A stretch of 64,000 nucleotides of DNA from a virus. The DNA is taken from positions 1 through 64,000 of the IMG/VR virus record IMGVR_UViG_3300033146_000616. The stretch is one strand, 5' to 3'. Position numbers and translations under genes: made by a program. Positions 25,343 to 34,208 of the stretch are shown here, piece after piece; position 1 is the stretch's first letter; every line of letters begins with the position of its first letter. Below the pieces are notes generated by a model. That model did not search any database. It was not told the DNA's origin and worked only from the letters and a program-made list of their open reading frames with translations.

Positions 25343-26371
25343 TTACCTCAAGAAGTCAATAAAATCATTTTTGAATTTCAATAATTTATATCCACCCATT
25401 ATATCACTAACCCGTCTTTCATTCATGATAAAAAATAATTCTTCTCGACCAAACACATTCTCAGATTTATTAATTCTTTCCGCTAATAATATTTCTAAAT
25501 TTAGATCATCAATATGTTTATTGTCTGGATATTTCTTATATGATTGATATTCATTAAATGGAACATGTGCTAAACTAAAACAAAGATATTTGGTACTATC
25601 TTCAAAAATACCTAACTCGAAATGTTTTCTATTATGAGATGATATAATACTCATAATTTCGTCTTTTAATTCTGTATCTCTAATTTGTTTTATAATTGGT
25701 ATAATAATGCCTTGTGGTTTTAATTGTAGATCTAAAATTGTATTTTTTAATGATTGTAGTGAAGTAACGGTTTTGATTTCTATATTAAACTTACTATATT
25801 TCAATAATAGTACTTTAATATAGTTTGCTATTCTCAGGCTATATCCGTCTTCATCTCTTAGTATATAATAATTGTTAAATTCTACTCCATTACGTTTTAT
25901 ATAATACATAAAGGTTGAGAAATTGATTTCAGAAAAACTAACAAAATAACCTTTATGTTCTTCATTAAACAATTGTTCAAAATAATCAGAGTCTTTCAAG
26001 AAATTAAATAATCCAACTCGTATACCTAGCCTATCCCTAAATTCCATAATTTCTTTATTGTACAATATAAATGTTGTTTGAGAGGCGATTATTAGTAATT
26101 CTGGTGATTTATTTTCAACACGTACTAATGCTTTTTTAATTTTTTGGTCCATTTTATTTTCGGAACATTGAGAATCACAATTCATGAATATACGTGTTAT
26201 GTTATATTTTGGATCTGATAGATATTTGTTTAGTTCCCTGCTTAGTACTTCACAATTTTGGTTAGCATAAGATTTATCAAATAATACTACAATATTATGG
26301 GTTTCTGTTTTTTTAGCGTATGATATAGATGAGATCAAACAAAACATTATAGAAATTAAAATTATTTTCAT
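25343..26371 (-). CDS. Secreted substrate-binding-like protein (cassette gene 1)
   Basis: 342 aa. A classical signal peptide MKIILISIMFCLISSISYAKK with an AxA-like cleavage point. The mature part has a two-lobe alternating alpha/beta pattern (HNIVVLFDKSYANQN, PELLIIASQTTFILYN, KPQGIIIPIIKQIRD) like ABC-type periplasmic binding proteins of the ABC_sub_bind kind. There are no transporter genes nearby; two membrane proteins follow instead. First gene after a late promoter, so made late. Confidence 0.72.
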   Translation of the reverse strand: MKIILISIMFCLISSISYAKKTETHNIVVLFDKSYANQNCEVLSRELNKYLSDPKYNITRIFMNCDSQCSENKMDQKIKKALVRVENKSPELLIIASQTTFILYNKEIMEFRDRLGIRVGLFNFLKDSDYFEQLFNEEHKGYFVSFSEINFSTFMYYIKRNGVEFNNYYILRDEDGYSLRIANYIKVLLLKYSKFNIEIKTVTSLQSLKNTILDLQLKPQGIIIPIIKQIRDTELKDEIMSIISSHNRKHFELGIFEDSTKYLCFSLAHVPFNEYQSYKKYPDNKHIDDLNLEILLAERINKSENVFGREELFFIMNERRVSDIMGGYKLLKFKNDFIDFLR

Positions 26372-26405
26372 GACTCACCTTTCGTAAAGTTGATATACCT
26401 ATATG

Positions 26406-26413
26406 TATTTATA
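26406..26413 (-). promoter_or_regulatory. Late promoter TATAAATA for the membrane cassette and gp4
   Basis: Exact late box 35 nt upstream of the secreted-protein start and immediately after the gp19 terminator. Confidence 0.8.
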
Positions 26414-26415
26414 AA

Positions 26416-26451
26416 CATAAAAAAAGAGGATGCTAATTAAAGCATCCTCTT
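26416..26451 (-). terminator. Rho-independent terminator after gp19
   Basis: Perfect 9-11 bp stem (arms AAGAGGATGCT and AGCATCCTCTT) with a 6-nt loop, followed on the minus strand by TTTTTTT. It separates the tail genes from the next late unit. Confidence 0.92.
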
Positions 26452-26477
26452 AGTAAAACTAAAATGTTATAGATTGA

Positions 26478-26984
26478 TTAGACACGTTCCCAATAATCCA
26501 TTCCAAGTGAAACACCAAACTCAGACATTTGATCAGTTGATTCGGAGTTAAGGTCAACGGCATCTAATTGTTTCGGCCAAACACCGAACATTTTGAAAGA
26601 GGCAATAGTCTCACCTTTTCTACCGAGCAATTGAACAGTAGCGTCAACTTTATAATCGCCTTGTGCTTCACGATCATTAGAAGTTTGATCTGCTATGTAT
26701 TTCATCCAATCTTCAAATGTTTTTCTACCAACTTGGTCATAATCATTAATGAATGTTAATGTTAGATCATCGAAAGTAGGGTCGCCAGCGATTTTGTTTT
26801 GCATTCCTTGCCAGTTTAAGATAATTTCACCAATAGTCTTAGAAGGTAATTGAGCACCCTTACAAAGATATGAAATTGTCTCGGCATCTGCACCAGAAAC
26901 TGGTGAAGCGAATGAAAACAAAAATCTGTTGGGACGGGCTACATCACCAACTTTAGCTTTGAAATCATTTAATGCGATTCCCAT
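26478..26984 (-). CDS. gp19: Tail tube protein gp19
   Basis: 168 aa (T4 gp19 163 aa). Landmarks: FKAKVGDVARPNRFLFSFASP, YLCKGAQLPSKTIGEI, DLTLTFINDYD, and SLGMDYWERV at the end. It polymerises into the inner tail tube through which DNA passes. It follows the sheath gene by 16 nt and ends at a strong terminator. Confidence 0.94.
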   Translation of the reverse strand: MGIALNDFKAKVGDVARPNRFLFSFASPVSGADAETISYLCKGAQLPSKTIGEIILNWQGMQNKIAGDPTFDDLTLTFINDYDQVGRKTFEDWMKYIADQTSNDREAQGDYKVDATVQLLGRKGETIASFKMFGVWPKQLDAVDLNSESTDQMSEFGVSLGMDYWERV

Positions 26985-27000
26985 GATTTTCTCCTTTATA

Positions 27001-29064
27001 TTATCGAGCGATTAACTCTTCGAAATTAGCATCAGTACGAGTCACATTCATATTAATCTGAATGAACTCAGCGACTTTAGTAGGTTTAATATATACGTCA
27101 ATAATCAACGCATTTTTGTCAATAACTTCTGCTGTATTATTAGAGTTATCAATAACAACCAAGAAATCATAGATTCCACGGCGACCTTTAACATCACGCA
27201 AGAATGGTTCAATTAAACCACGTAATCTAGCACGAGTGAACTCGTCATTGAATTCGAATAACGCATATCGTGAAGCGGAAGCAATTGCTTTTTCAACAGT
27301 AATAAGCAATCTACGAACATTAACTCTATCAAATGCTGAAGGTTTAGCAAATGAAGTTTTTTGACCCCAAACAATCATTACGCCTTCGCCAGGAACTGAC
27401 ATAACAGGATTGATTGAATTAACATACATATCATCACGATTTTGTTTGTTAGGATTAAAAGCAGGTTTAATCGAGTTACGAATCTTACCACGTTCTAAAC
27501 CAGCAAATGCCCACCAAGGATCTCGATTAGCATCAGTTTGTGCGGCTAAACCAGCAATATCACCAGCGATACATAACCAACGATTTACATCATTGAATTT
27601 GTCATACTGATATTTCATATTTCCGTAAATAGCAGAATATGAATTGAAGGTATAGAATGTTCCAGCAACTGGAGCAGTTTGTGAACCAAATTCAGCAATC
27701 AAATATTGCGAAGCATCAGTTGCTGATTTACCAACAATAGACTGATAATCATAAGGAGCAACAATTGCTAAACAATCTTTCCGAGTAGCGGCAATCGTTG
27801 AAGCTCTATTCATATCTAATTGATGAGATACTAACAAGTTGATATCGAAAGACTCAGGATCAGCAAATGAATCAAATGCTGTCATTACGTCACTTTGAGT
27901 ATAACCAATTGGATCATAAATCCATTTATCAAATGTTGAACCATCAGCTAAGAATTGCTTCTTACGTGGATATAACCATTCTGGTTCAGTAGCTTCTACA
28001 TTAATAGCTGTACCAGTTAATTTCATCAATTCAGAACCTGATGTATTGATGTCATTAGGATACTCTAAATTATAACGTCCATAAAGAACTTCTGATGATT
28101 TGAACAAAGTTTCGTCAACAAAGATATTCCGTCCTTCTGAATCCCGACCTGATTCTTTTTTCGACAATACATATTCTTCAATATTCTGATATTCACCATC
28201 ATCATTAGTACTGAATACGATAAGAGCAAATTCACCTTTAGTAAACTCAGGTGGATATTCAAAGAATTTAGAAAAATCAACTAATGAACCATCAGCATTA
28301 ACTAAATCACCATCAAACATCTCTTCACGATATGATTTAACAGCATCCGATAAAGCAACATTAAATGTCATTTCACCAGAAATAGCGGCATCTGAGGCAT
28401 CAACAATATGAGGAGTAACATTCAATGAAGTAGCACCAACAGAAACAACAGAATAAGTATTTCCGTCATAAACGAAAGTATCACCAGTAACCATTGTGTT
28501 ATAAGTGAATTCAATATCAGATGAACCGTTATCACCAGTTGAGTCAAAAATTGGTGCTGATACTAATTTATGAAGTCCTTCAGCAGAAAATGGCTTATTC
28601 CATTCTGATGCTGACATACAAATAGCAACAGCTAATTTTTGATCTGATGATACTTGTTTGTTATAAAGTTGTAAGCCTTCAGGAACCATACCTTCTAAGG
28701 TAAGTTCAGCCATATCGGAATTGAATAATTTCTCTTGAGATAATTGTTCAGCTTTAACAATACCTGCGGCAGAAGTTAATTCCATACCTGCGTTTTGAAC
28801 TTCATTGTCCATTGCTCGGACCATGTAAAGAGAACTTGAATACTGTAAGAAGTTCCAAGCATTATACCAATCTTGGTAATTGAATGCTGTAGGTTCTCCA
28901 AAAGCAGAAACTAGATCTCTTTCTGATGTTATCGACTTAATTGTTAGGGATTCGCCAACTGCAGAACGAATAACCATACCTGTTTTAGCACTAGGTAAGT
29001 TAGGAACTGATAAAGTTAGATCGAACTCTCTAACATCGACTGAGGGAGATAGTGAAAATGCCAT
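27001..29064 (-). CDS. gp18: Contractile tail sheath protein gp18
   Basis: 687 aa (T4 gp18 659 aa). N-terminal MAFSLSPSVDVREFDLTLSVPN and the C-terminal domain with FDRVNVRRLLITVEKAIASASRYALFEFND are typical of T4-like sheaths; the latter is the conserved inner domain. It contracts to drive the tube into the host. A hairpin-forming leader lies between its late promoter and start. Confidence 0.96.
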   Translation of the reverse strand: MAFSLSPSVDVREFDLTLSVPNLPSAKTGMVIRSAVGESLTIKSITSERDLVSAFGEPTAFNYQDWYNAWNFLQYSSSLYMVRAMDNEVQNAGMELTSAAGIVKAEQLSQEKLFNSDMAELTLEGMVPEGLQLYNKQVSSDQKLAVAICMSASEWNKPFSAEGLHKLVSAPIFDSTGDNGSSDIEFTYNTMVTGDTFVYDGNTYSVVSVGATSLNVTPHIVDASDAAISGEMTFNVALSDAVKSYREEMFDGDLVNADGSLVDFSKFFEYPPEFTKGEFALIVFSTNDDGEYQNIEEYVLSKKESGRDSEGRNIFVDETLFKSSEVLYGRYNLEYPNDINTSGSELMKLTGTAINVEATEPEWLYPRKKQFLADGSTFDKWIYDPIGYTQSDVMTAFDSFADPESFDINLLVSHQLDMNRASTIAATRKDCLAIVAPYDYQSIVGKSATDASQYLIAEFGSQTAPVAGTFYTFNSYSAIYGNMKYQYDKFNDVNRWLCIAGDIAGLAAQTDANRDPWWAFAGLERGKIRNSIKPAFNPNKQNRDDMYVNSINPVMSVPGEGVMIVWGQKTSFAKPSAFDRVNVRRLLITVEKAIASASRYALFEFNDEFTRARLRGLIEPFLRDVKGRRGIYDFLVVIDNSNNTAEVIDKNALIIDVYIKPTKVAEFIQINMNVTRTDANFEELIAR

Positions 29065-29170
29065 CTTAATACTCCTAAGTGAGTTATGGGTTGATATAAA
29101 TCAAGACGTAATTGTACACGGATTTACGTCAATTAATTAATTTATATTATGTTTTTGTACCGTATATATT

Positions 29171-29178
29171 TATTTATA
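29171..29178 (-). promoter_or_regulatory. Late promoter TATAAATA for gp18-gp19
   Basis: Exact late box 107 nt upstream of gp18. The leader contains an inverted repeat (GACGTAA with TTACGTC) that may fold in the mRNA. Confidence 0.75.
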
Positions 29179-29191
29179 AAAGTTTCATTTT

Positions 29192-30922
29192 TTAATCAAA
29201 CAACCACGAGGAATTTTCACCCATATCATCTCTTAATCCATCATCAACAACACCGAACGCAGGTAATTCTTCTTCAATCGCTACTTCAGTTTCTTTTAAT
29301 CTATCTTCGTTAAATAATACATTCGCCATTTGTTTCATATCAGTAAACGCATCAAATTCGGGTCTAGTGGTGAAAAATAAAGTTCCCATCAAAGACATAA
29401 CCAAATCATCCGCATATGTAGCTTCTGCCGCAAATGAACCATTCTTTTGTCTAATGAATGTAGATAATTCCTCTATTGTATACGCATCATTAATTTTTAA
29501 TTTCCCTCGTTCAATCCAACCTTTTAGATTAGAACAACCTAACCGCTTTGTCTTAGTTGTAGTTCTATAACCAGCAATATTTGGCTTCTCATAAAATACA
29601 TTCTCATATTCAAAATCATAAGCTAATGAATCCACTATCTGTTGACCAATCTCGTTATTCTCAACAAACGCATATGCCCAATTATAATATCTACCTATCG
29701 TATAAGCAATTTCTGGAATTTGTAGATAATGCATTCCATTAGCGGCTTGGAAGACAGCTACTTGTTGAAATGGATATCTTGTGATATCAATAATTTGAAT
29801 AGCAACAGGGTCGCCAGATGAATTTTCAGTTAATTTAGATGAATCAACTGACATGATATAAGAGTGACCTTTTTTGATAGTTTTATAGACTCTAAGGAAT
29901 TTAGCATGGTCGTTTAATAACTCATGTAATTGGGTTTCTTTTTTGTCATGAAGGAATGATAACTTCTCTAATGTATTCGAGTCGATCAAAGTTAAAGCAG
30001 AGCCTAAGAATTTACCTTCAAATTCTCGGTTAAACTCTTCGGTCGTCATATTAGAGAGTGTTTCTTTTTTCCATTTTTCATCACGTCCAGGAACTTGTGA
30101 CCAATGAACCTTTATAGGGTTAAATGTATTTCTCAGATTGGGATCTTTGGTAGTTGCGGCTTGCCAATATCTATAGAAATGATTCATACCATTAGGAGTC
30201 GATACTAGGATCGTTTTAGACGTTTTGGATGAGGATACAGTAGGATAAACAGACGAAAAGAACTCAGTCCATAGGTTCGCTGGGATAAATGCCATTTCGT
30301 CAATTATGAGTACATTTATCGAAAATGAACGAACTGCGGATGATGATGTTGCTCCTGCTAATACTGAACATCCATTCTCTAATTCGATCATGGAATTATT
30401 CCACATCTTTATACCAGATTGTAACCATTTTGGTAAGAGTTCATAAGCGACTTTAACTTTACGGAGGATATTAGTAGCGGACATAGCTTTGTTAGCAAGT
30501 ACAGCAACAGATTTCTGCTCTTGGAATAAAATATAATGACAAACAAAAATTTCAAAAGAAGTAGATTTACCACAATTATGAGATAAGATATTATTGGTGT
30601 AATATCTTTCGTTATCCGACATATATATATCATATAATTGTTGAAAAGAACCCTCTTTGATGTTCGTAATTTTTCTTGTTCCGAATTTTGATATTACTAA
30701 GTCATTAACTTTTAATTTTATAGCTTGAATGGCTTGAAACTTGGGGTTAAACAAGATATGATCAAGTGAGCAATTTAATTCAGAATTATCATCAAAAGAT
30801 AAAATCAATGTTTTTGATATATCAGTCTTCATAACACCTTGGAAATCATTCCAACCTTCGTCAGTTTCGATTTCCCATTCGTTGTTATCTATAATTGTTA
30901 CGTTCGTGTTATCTTCTATCAT
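29192..30922 (-). CDS. gp17: Terminase large subunit gp17, C-terminal half preceded by the C-part of a split intein
   Basis: 576 aa. Residues 1-116 are an intein C-part: block B-like FDDNSELNCSLDHILF, a block F-like QLYDIYMSDNERYYTNNI and the terminal LSHN. Residue 117 is Cys and starts the C-extein CGKSTSFEIF, the second half of Walker A. The terminase continues with Walker B VLIIDEMAFIP, LVSTPNGMNHFYRYW, nuclease MSVDSS and ADDLVMSLMG. Its start overlaps the zinc-finger gene stop (ATGA). Protein splicing with the product of 32082-32489 would give a 560-aa gp17. Confidence 0.93.
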   Translation of the reverse strand: MIEDNTNVTIIDNNEWEIETDEGWNDFQGVMKTDISKTLILSFDDNSELNCSLDHILFNPKFQAIQAIKLKVNDLVISKFGTRKITNIKEGSFQQLYDIYMSDNERYYTNNILSHNCGKSTSFEIFVCHYILFQEQKSVAVLANKAMSATNILRKVKVAYELLPKWLQSGIKMWNNSMIELENGCSVLAGATSSSAVRSFSINVLIIDEMAFIPANLWTEFFSSVYPTVSSSKTSKTILVSTPNGMNHFYRYWQAATTKDPNLRNTFNPIKVHWSQVPGRDEKWKKETLSNMTTEEFNREFEGKFLGSALTLIDSNTLEKLSFLHDKKETQLHELLNDHAKFLRVYKTIKKGHSYIMSVDSSKLTENSSGDPVAIQIIDITRYPFQQVAVFQAANGMHYLQIPEIAYTIGRYYNWAYAFVENNEIGQQIVDSLAYDFEYENVFYEKPNIAGYRTTTKTKRLGCSNLKGWIERGKLKINDAYTIEELSTFIRQKNGSFAAEATYADDLVMSLMGTLFFTTRPEFDAFTDMKQMANVLFNEDRLKETEVAIEEELPAFGVVDDGLRDDMGENSSWLFD

Positions 30923-31110
30923 AAATATAAACTATTCGTTAGTTCTATTTCGTTAACAACTTCTGTTGCTGTTTGTGCGTCATATGCGTGATCGTTTATT
31001 AGGTGTTCTCTTAATTTTGATATTGGACCCTCTTTAGTACATTCAGGACAACTAACTAAGAAAACGTTCGCATTTTTTGAATTCGGTTTTTTTGTTTTCA
31101 TTATATTCAT
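30919..31110 (-). CDS. Small C2H2-like zinc-finger protein between the terminase halves
   Basis: 63 aa (or 60 from the second Met at 31101). It has CPECTKEGPISKLREHLINDH, a C-x2-C...H-x4-H type finger similar to one in the N-terminus of the neighbouring endonuclease (ECKICGARFNDKIVSHINAMH). It overlaps the endonuclease 3' end by 59 nt and its stop overlaps the terminase C-part start. It may be a detached endonuclease domain or a small regulator; role unknown. Confidence 0.68.
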   Translation of the reverse strand: MNIMKTKKPNSKNANVFLVSCPECTKEGPISKLREHLINDHAYDAQTATEVVNEIELTNSLYL

Positions 31111-32032
31111 CTTCCCATATAATTAATAATTTATAGTTATTTTTTAATAATATGTCTTCTTTAATTTTGTCTTTTTTCCATATTTCTAAAGCACTGCGTT
31201 TATTGACTGGATTGATATAATCTTCATTATACACTCCCGGCTTACAATGCCAAAACACACCATTATATTCAATAACTTTTTTATTTTTGGTGTCTACAAT
31301 ATCAAATATCTTACCACCAATAGTGACTTGAGATTCAACATCAAATTTTATTTTTAGTTGTAAAAATAATTCAGTTTCACCTTTCGATATAGAATATCCT
31401 GATGACATTTTCGCTTTGTTAATTCTCGCTTTTTCTTCTGGTGGTTTATTACTGAGAGTTGATTGCCATTTATCTTGTCTCTCTTGAAATATTTTTAAAC
31501 CTTTTTCTTCGCCATGTTTTTGAATACATATTGCTTTTGAAAAGGTTCTTTGTCTTGCTGAATGTTTTATCTTCGCTTCTTCCAACGAATATCCTTTTCC
31601 TATCCAATAGTCTAATTTTGTTTGGTATGATCTATTATTGATAGCTTTTTGTTGCGATTCTTCAGAATAAAAATGCGATTTTTTACTCCAAGGCGAAAGT
31701 CTACCTCTGTGTTTCCAAGCAGGATTCTTCTCACCTTTTTGAAACCCCATATTGGGTATATTTAGATATTTTTTTGAGAAACATTCGTCTTTTGTCGCAC
31801 CAGTTTGAGTTTGATATTCTTGTAATGATAAATTATGCATCGCATTTATATGACTAACTATTTTATCATTAAATCTAGCACCGCATATTTTACATTCTAT
31901 GTCCCCTGTTGAGTTCTTTAATTTTTCTATTTTTCTTCTCTTGTGTCTACAATGACCACTACAACAGACTGAATTCTTTTGTTTCGCTATAAATTCACCA
32001 TCACAAATTATACATCTTCTATTTTCTTCCAT
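31052..32032 (-). CDS. Vsr-like (EDxHD-type) homing endonuclease inside the fractured terminase
   Basis: 326 aa. Two N-terminal zinc-finger-like clusters (CIICDGEF...CCSGHCRHKRR, then IECKICGARF). The C-terminal nuclease domain has SKGETELFLQLK, FDIVDTKNKKVIEYNGVFWH and a final NYKLLIIWEDEY. The last pattern (E-Y-N-G-x-x-W-H, then L-I-I-W-E-x-E) is that of the Vsr-like homing enzymes found between split-intein halves in environmental phage genes. It has its own late box at 32052-32059. Target site not deducible. Confidence 0.88.
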   Translation of the reverse strand: MEENRRCIICDGEFIAKQKNSVCCSGHCRHKRRKIEKLKNSTGDIECKICGARFNDKIVSHINAMHNLSLQEYQTQTGATKDECFSKKYLNIPNMGFQKGEKNPAWKHRGRLSPWSKKSHFYSEESQQKAINNRSYQTKLDYWIGKGYSLEEAKIKHSARQRTFSKAICIQKHGEEKGLKIFQERQDKWQSTLSNKPPEEKARINKAKMSSGYSISKGETELFLQLKIKFDVESQVTIGGKIFDIVDTKNKKVIEYNGVFWHCKPGVYNEDYINPVNKRSALEIWKKDKIKEDILLKNNYKLLIIWEDEYNENKKTEFKKCERFLS

Positions 32033-32051
32033 TTTTATCTCTCCTTATAGT

Positions 32052-32059
32052 TATTTATA
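32052..32059 (-). promoter_or_regulatory. Late promoter TATAAATA for the terminase homing endonuclease
   Basis: Exact late box 20 nt upstream of the endonuclease start, between it and the N-terminal terminase gene. Confidence 0.75.
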
Positions 32060-32081
32060 AAAAGATAATAAAAAGTGAATG

Positions 32082-32489
32082 TTACGTGTCAGTGTGGTTT
32101 AGTTGATTATAGAAATCTCCAATTTCTATATCTTTAATTTCCCCCGTCTTTTTGTTCCTTACTCTGATAGTTGTATCTTCAGAAACACATTGTCGAGTAG
32201 CATTAACAACACTGTTGCGATGATCCACAAAAGATGCTAACATTTGCTTTTGATAATCCCGCAATTTGATCTTCAAAATGCCTTCATCCAATGATTTTAT
32301 ATGATAATATTTCTCAGCAAAATAAAATACATCTTCTTTACATTTGATAAACTCTTTGATATGCTCCGCTGAATATGGAAGTTGAACATCAGCTTTTTTT
32401 AGGTTCTTATTATTCTCATAATATATAGCATCATTACCATCCATATCAACAAGGATATCTGGTATATCCCATTCTATTTTTTGTGCCAT
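32082..32489 (-). CDS. gp17: Terminase large subunit gp17, N-terminal part with split-intein N-part
   Basis: 135 aa. Residues 1-100 are the gp17 N-terminus, ending LRDYQKQMLASFVDHRNSVV then NATRQ, the first half of Walker A. Residue 101 is Cys and starts a 35-aa intein N-part (CVSEDTTIRV, then GEIKDIEIGDFYNQL), holding only block A. The split so close to the intein N-terminus is the atypical type known from the Ace Lake TerL intein. Joined to C-extein CGKST it gives TRQCGKST, matching T4 SRQLGKTT. Confidence 0.93.
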   Translation of the reverse strand: MAQKIEWDIPDILVDMDGNDAIYYENNKNLKKADVQLPYSAEHIKEFIKCKEDVFYFAEKYYHIKSLDEGILKIKLRDYQKQMLASFVDHRNSVVNATRQCVSEDTTIRVRNKKTGEIKDIEIGDFYNQLNHTDT

Positions 32490-32498
32490 TTGTATACC

Positions 32499-33092
32499 TT
32501 AATTAGTTTTTTCGTTTTTAGCATCTTCTAATAATTGGAGAATGTCGTGAGTCGAACCAGCTACAATAACATTTTGTGTAACTGTACCACCTTGTCCAAC
32601 TGTTATTTGCCCTTGAGACGAACCTAAATTCTCTTGATTCAAACCTCGTAACAAAACATATTTGTCCTTCTCAACAGCTATGATATCTTTATAAATCCCC
32701 ATTAACAATTTAATATTTTCACCTGTAGACCGTTGTAATGAAGATAACGCTTCCAATTGGGATGCTTTCATATCACCAATATCTAATGAACCAGTATCAT
32801 CAAGAATACCTTGACCTCGACTGATAACAGCTAAGATATTAGTTCTCATAGACATGAAATCTTGTTTGAGTAAATCTAATGTAAATACTTCTTCAGGTTT
32901 ATCTAATTCTAAAGGTAGGTGTTCGCCAGGCTCTTTGATTTCATAAGTATCTAAAGAAGTCAAATCTTCATCTAAGACTTCGATAATCTCAGAAACTTCG
33001 ATAATCTCAGTCATTTGATTAATCGAATTTTCAGCCATATTGAATTTTTCATGTAGTGCTTTTAGTTTATCGTCTGCTTTAGACATATTCAT
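32499..33092 (-). CDS. gp16: Terminase small subunit gp16
   Basis: 197 aa (T4 gp16 164 aa); the likely start is the second Met at 33086 (MSKADDK). The central region DLLKQDFMSMRTNILAVISRGQ and the helix KASQLEALSSLQRSTGENIKLLMGIYKDI match T4-like gp16. It recognises DNA and regulates gp17. It lies 9 nt upstream of the gp17 N-part, in T4 order. Confidence 0.88.
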   Translation of the reverse strand: MNMSKADDKLKALHEKFNMAENSINQMTEIIEVSEIIEVLDEDLTSLDTYEIKEPGEHLPLELDKPEEVFTLDLLKQDFMSMRTNILAVISRGQGILDDTGSLDIGDMKASQLEALSSLQRSTGENIKLLMGIYKDIIAVEKDKYVLLRGLNQENLGSSQGQITVGQGGTVTQNVIVAGSTHDILQLLEDAKNEKTN

Positions 33093-33101
33093 TCCTTTGG
33101 T

Positions 33102-34208
33102 TTATCTTGTTATTTCTAAATCCCCTTGATCAGTAATAGCCATATTGAAAACGATATCAGATGTCTTCTCTGTAAATTGAACTACTTGTGGTGAGCCAAT
33201 TGCTAAATCAGAATCTGTAGTTTTAATTTTAATTATATTGAAATCAGCATTAATGATATAGGTAGTTGTTCCAGCTAAATCTGTCATATAAAATTCATCA
33301 GATGTATAATCAAATTCACCTTCAGAACTAATTAATAAAACTTCGAAACTTGAATCTTTATATGTTTGTTCAAATGTATCAATTTCTTTTAATGAGCGTT
33401 TTTTAATGGATATAGTTTCAGGTTCTCTATTATAAATCAAACCAAAGACTTCATCGAAAGAATTAATGTTATCTAACTTATTAGCGTTTAATTGATATTG
33501 AGTTAATTGGTCATGTTCAGCACCCTTTTCATTAGGATGAAGATTCATAATAACATCATTAATTCTCCCACGAATTCGCTTTGGAGTATGGAAATTAATT
33601 TTCATTCTGAAAGTTAAAATCCAGATGAAGTTGCGGTCTACATCAGCATCCAAATCTTCATCATGAGTAGGAGTAACTGAATCTAAAATAATAGGTACAG
33701 AATCCGAAGCGAATCCATCTAAATATTTGATATTGACAGATAAAGAAGGTTGGAAAAAAGGCACAATCTGTTCAATAATTTGTAAACCGTCATCCATATT
33801 TTTAGATATAACAGCTAATTCAAATTCTAAGTTCCAAGGTGCTGGAGCGAATGATGAGTCAATTTTTAAGTCATTTAACGTACAATCTTCACAAGCATAT
33901 ATCTTATTAGTTTTACCTACTTTTCTCATAGTGTCATAACTAAGAGAAGTGATATTAGTTGAGATTCTAGGAAATATCATATCAACTTCAAAACGTGCGT
34001 TATTGTGGAATCCATCGTGATTACCAGCGAAATGGACTTTGGATTGAATCTGTTGCATCCATTTTTCACGGTTAGCGAATTGAATAGGCACTCTAAACAA
34101 TTTAGTGGAACCATCAGAGCGATATTTCTCAATCCATAGTTTATCAAACAGTGTCATGAATGAGATAACAGATTTTCTAATTATGTTTCTGTGTGCGAAA
34201 TATTGCAT
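33102..34208 (-). CDS. gp15: Tail sheath stabiliser/completion protein gp15
   Basis: 368 aa, longer than T4 gp15 (272 aa) by a C-terminal beta-rich extension. T4-like features: FDKLWIEKY...KLFRVPIQFANREKW, FPRISTNITSLSYD, and ISKNMDDGLQIIEQIVPFFQPS. It caps the tail and joins it to the neck. The extension from about residue 270 has no recognised family. Confidence 0.9.
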   Translation of the reverse strand: MQYFAHRNIIRKSVISFMTLFDKLWIEKYRSDGSTKLFRVPIQFANREKWMQQIQSKVHFAGNHDGFHNNARFEVDMIFPRISTNITSLSYDTMRKVGKTNKIYACEDCTLNDLKIDSSFAPAPWNLEFELAVISKNMDDGLQIIEQIVPFFQPSLSVNIKYLDGFASDSVPIILDSVTPTHDEDLDADVDRNFIWILTFRMKINFHTPKRIRGRINDVIMNLHPNEKGAEHDQLTQYQLNANKLDNINSFDEVFGLIYNREPETISIKKRSLKEIDTFEQTYKDSSFEVLLISSEGEFDYTSDEFYMTDLAGTTTYIINADFNIIKIKTTDSDLAIGSPQVVQFTEKTSDIVFNMAITDQGDLEITR

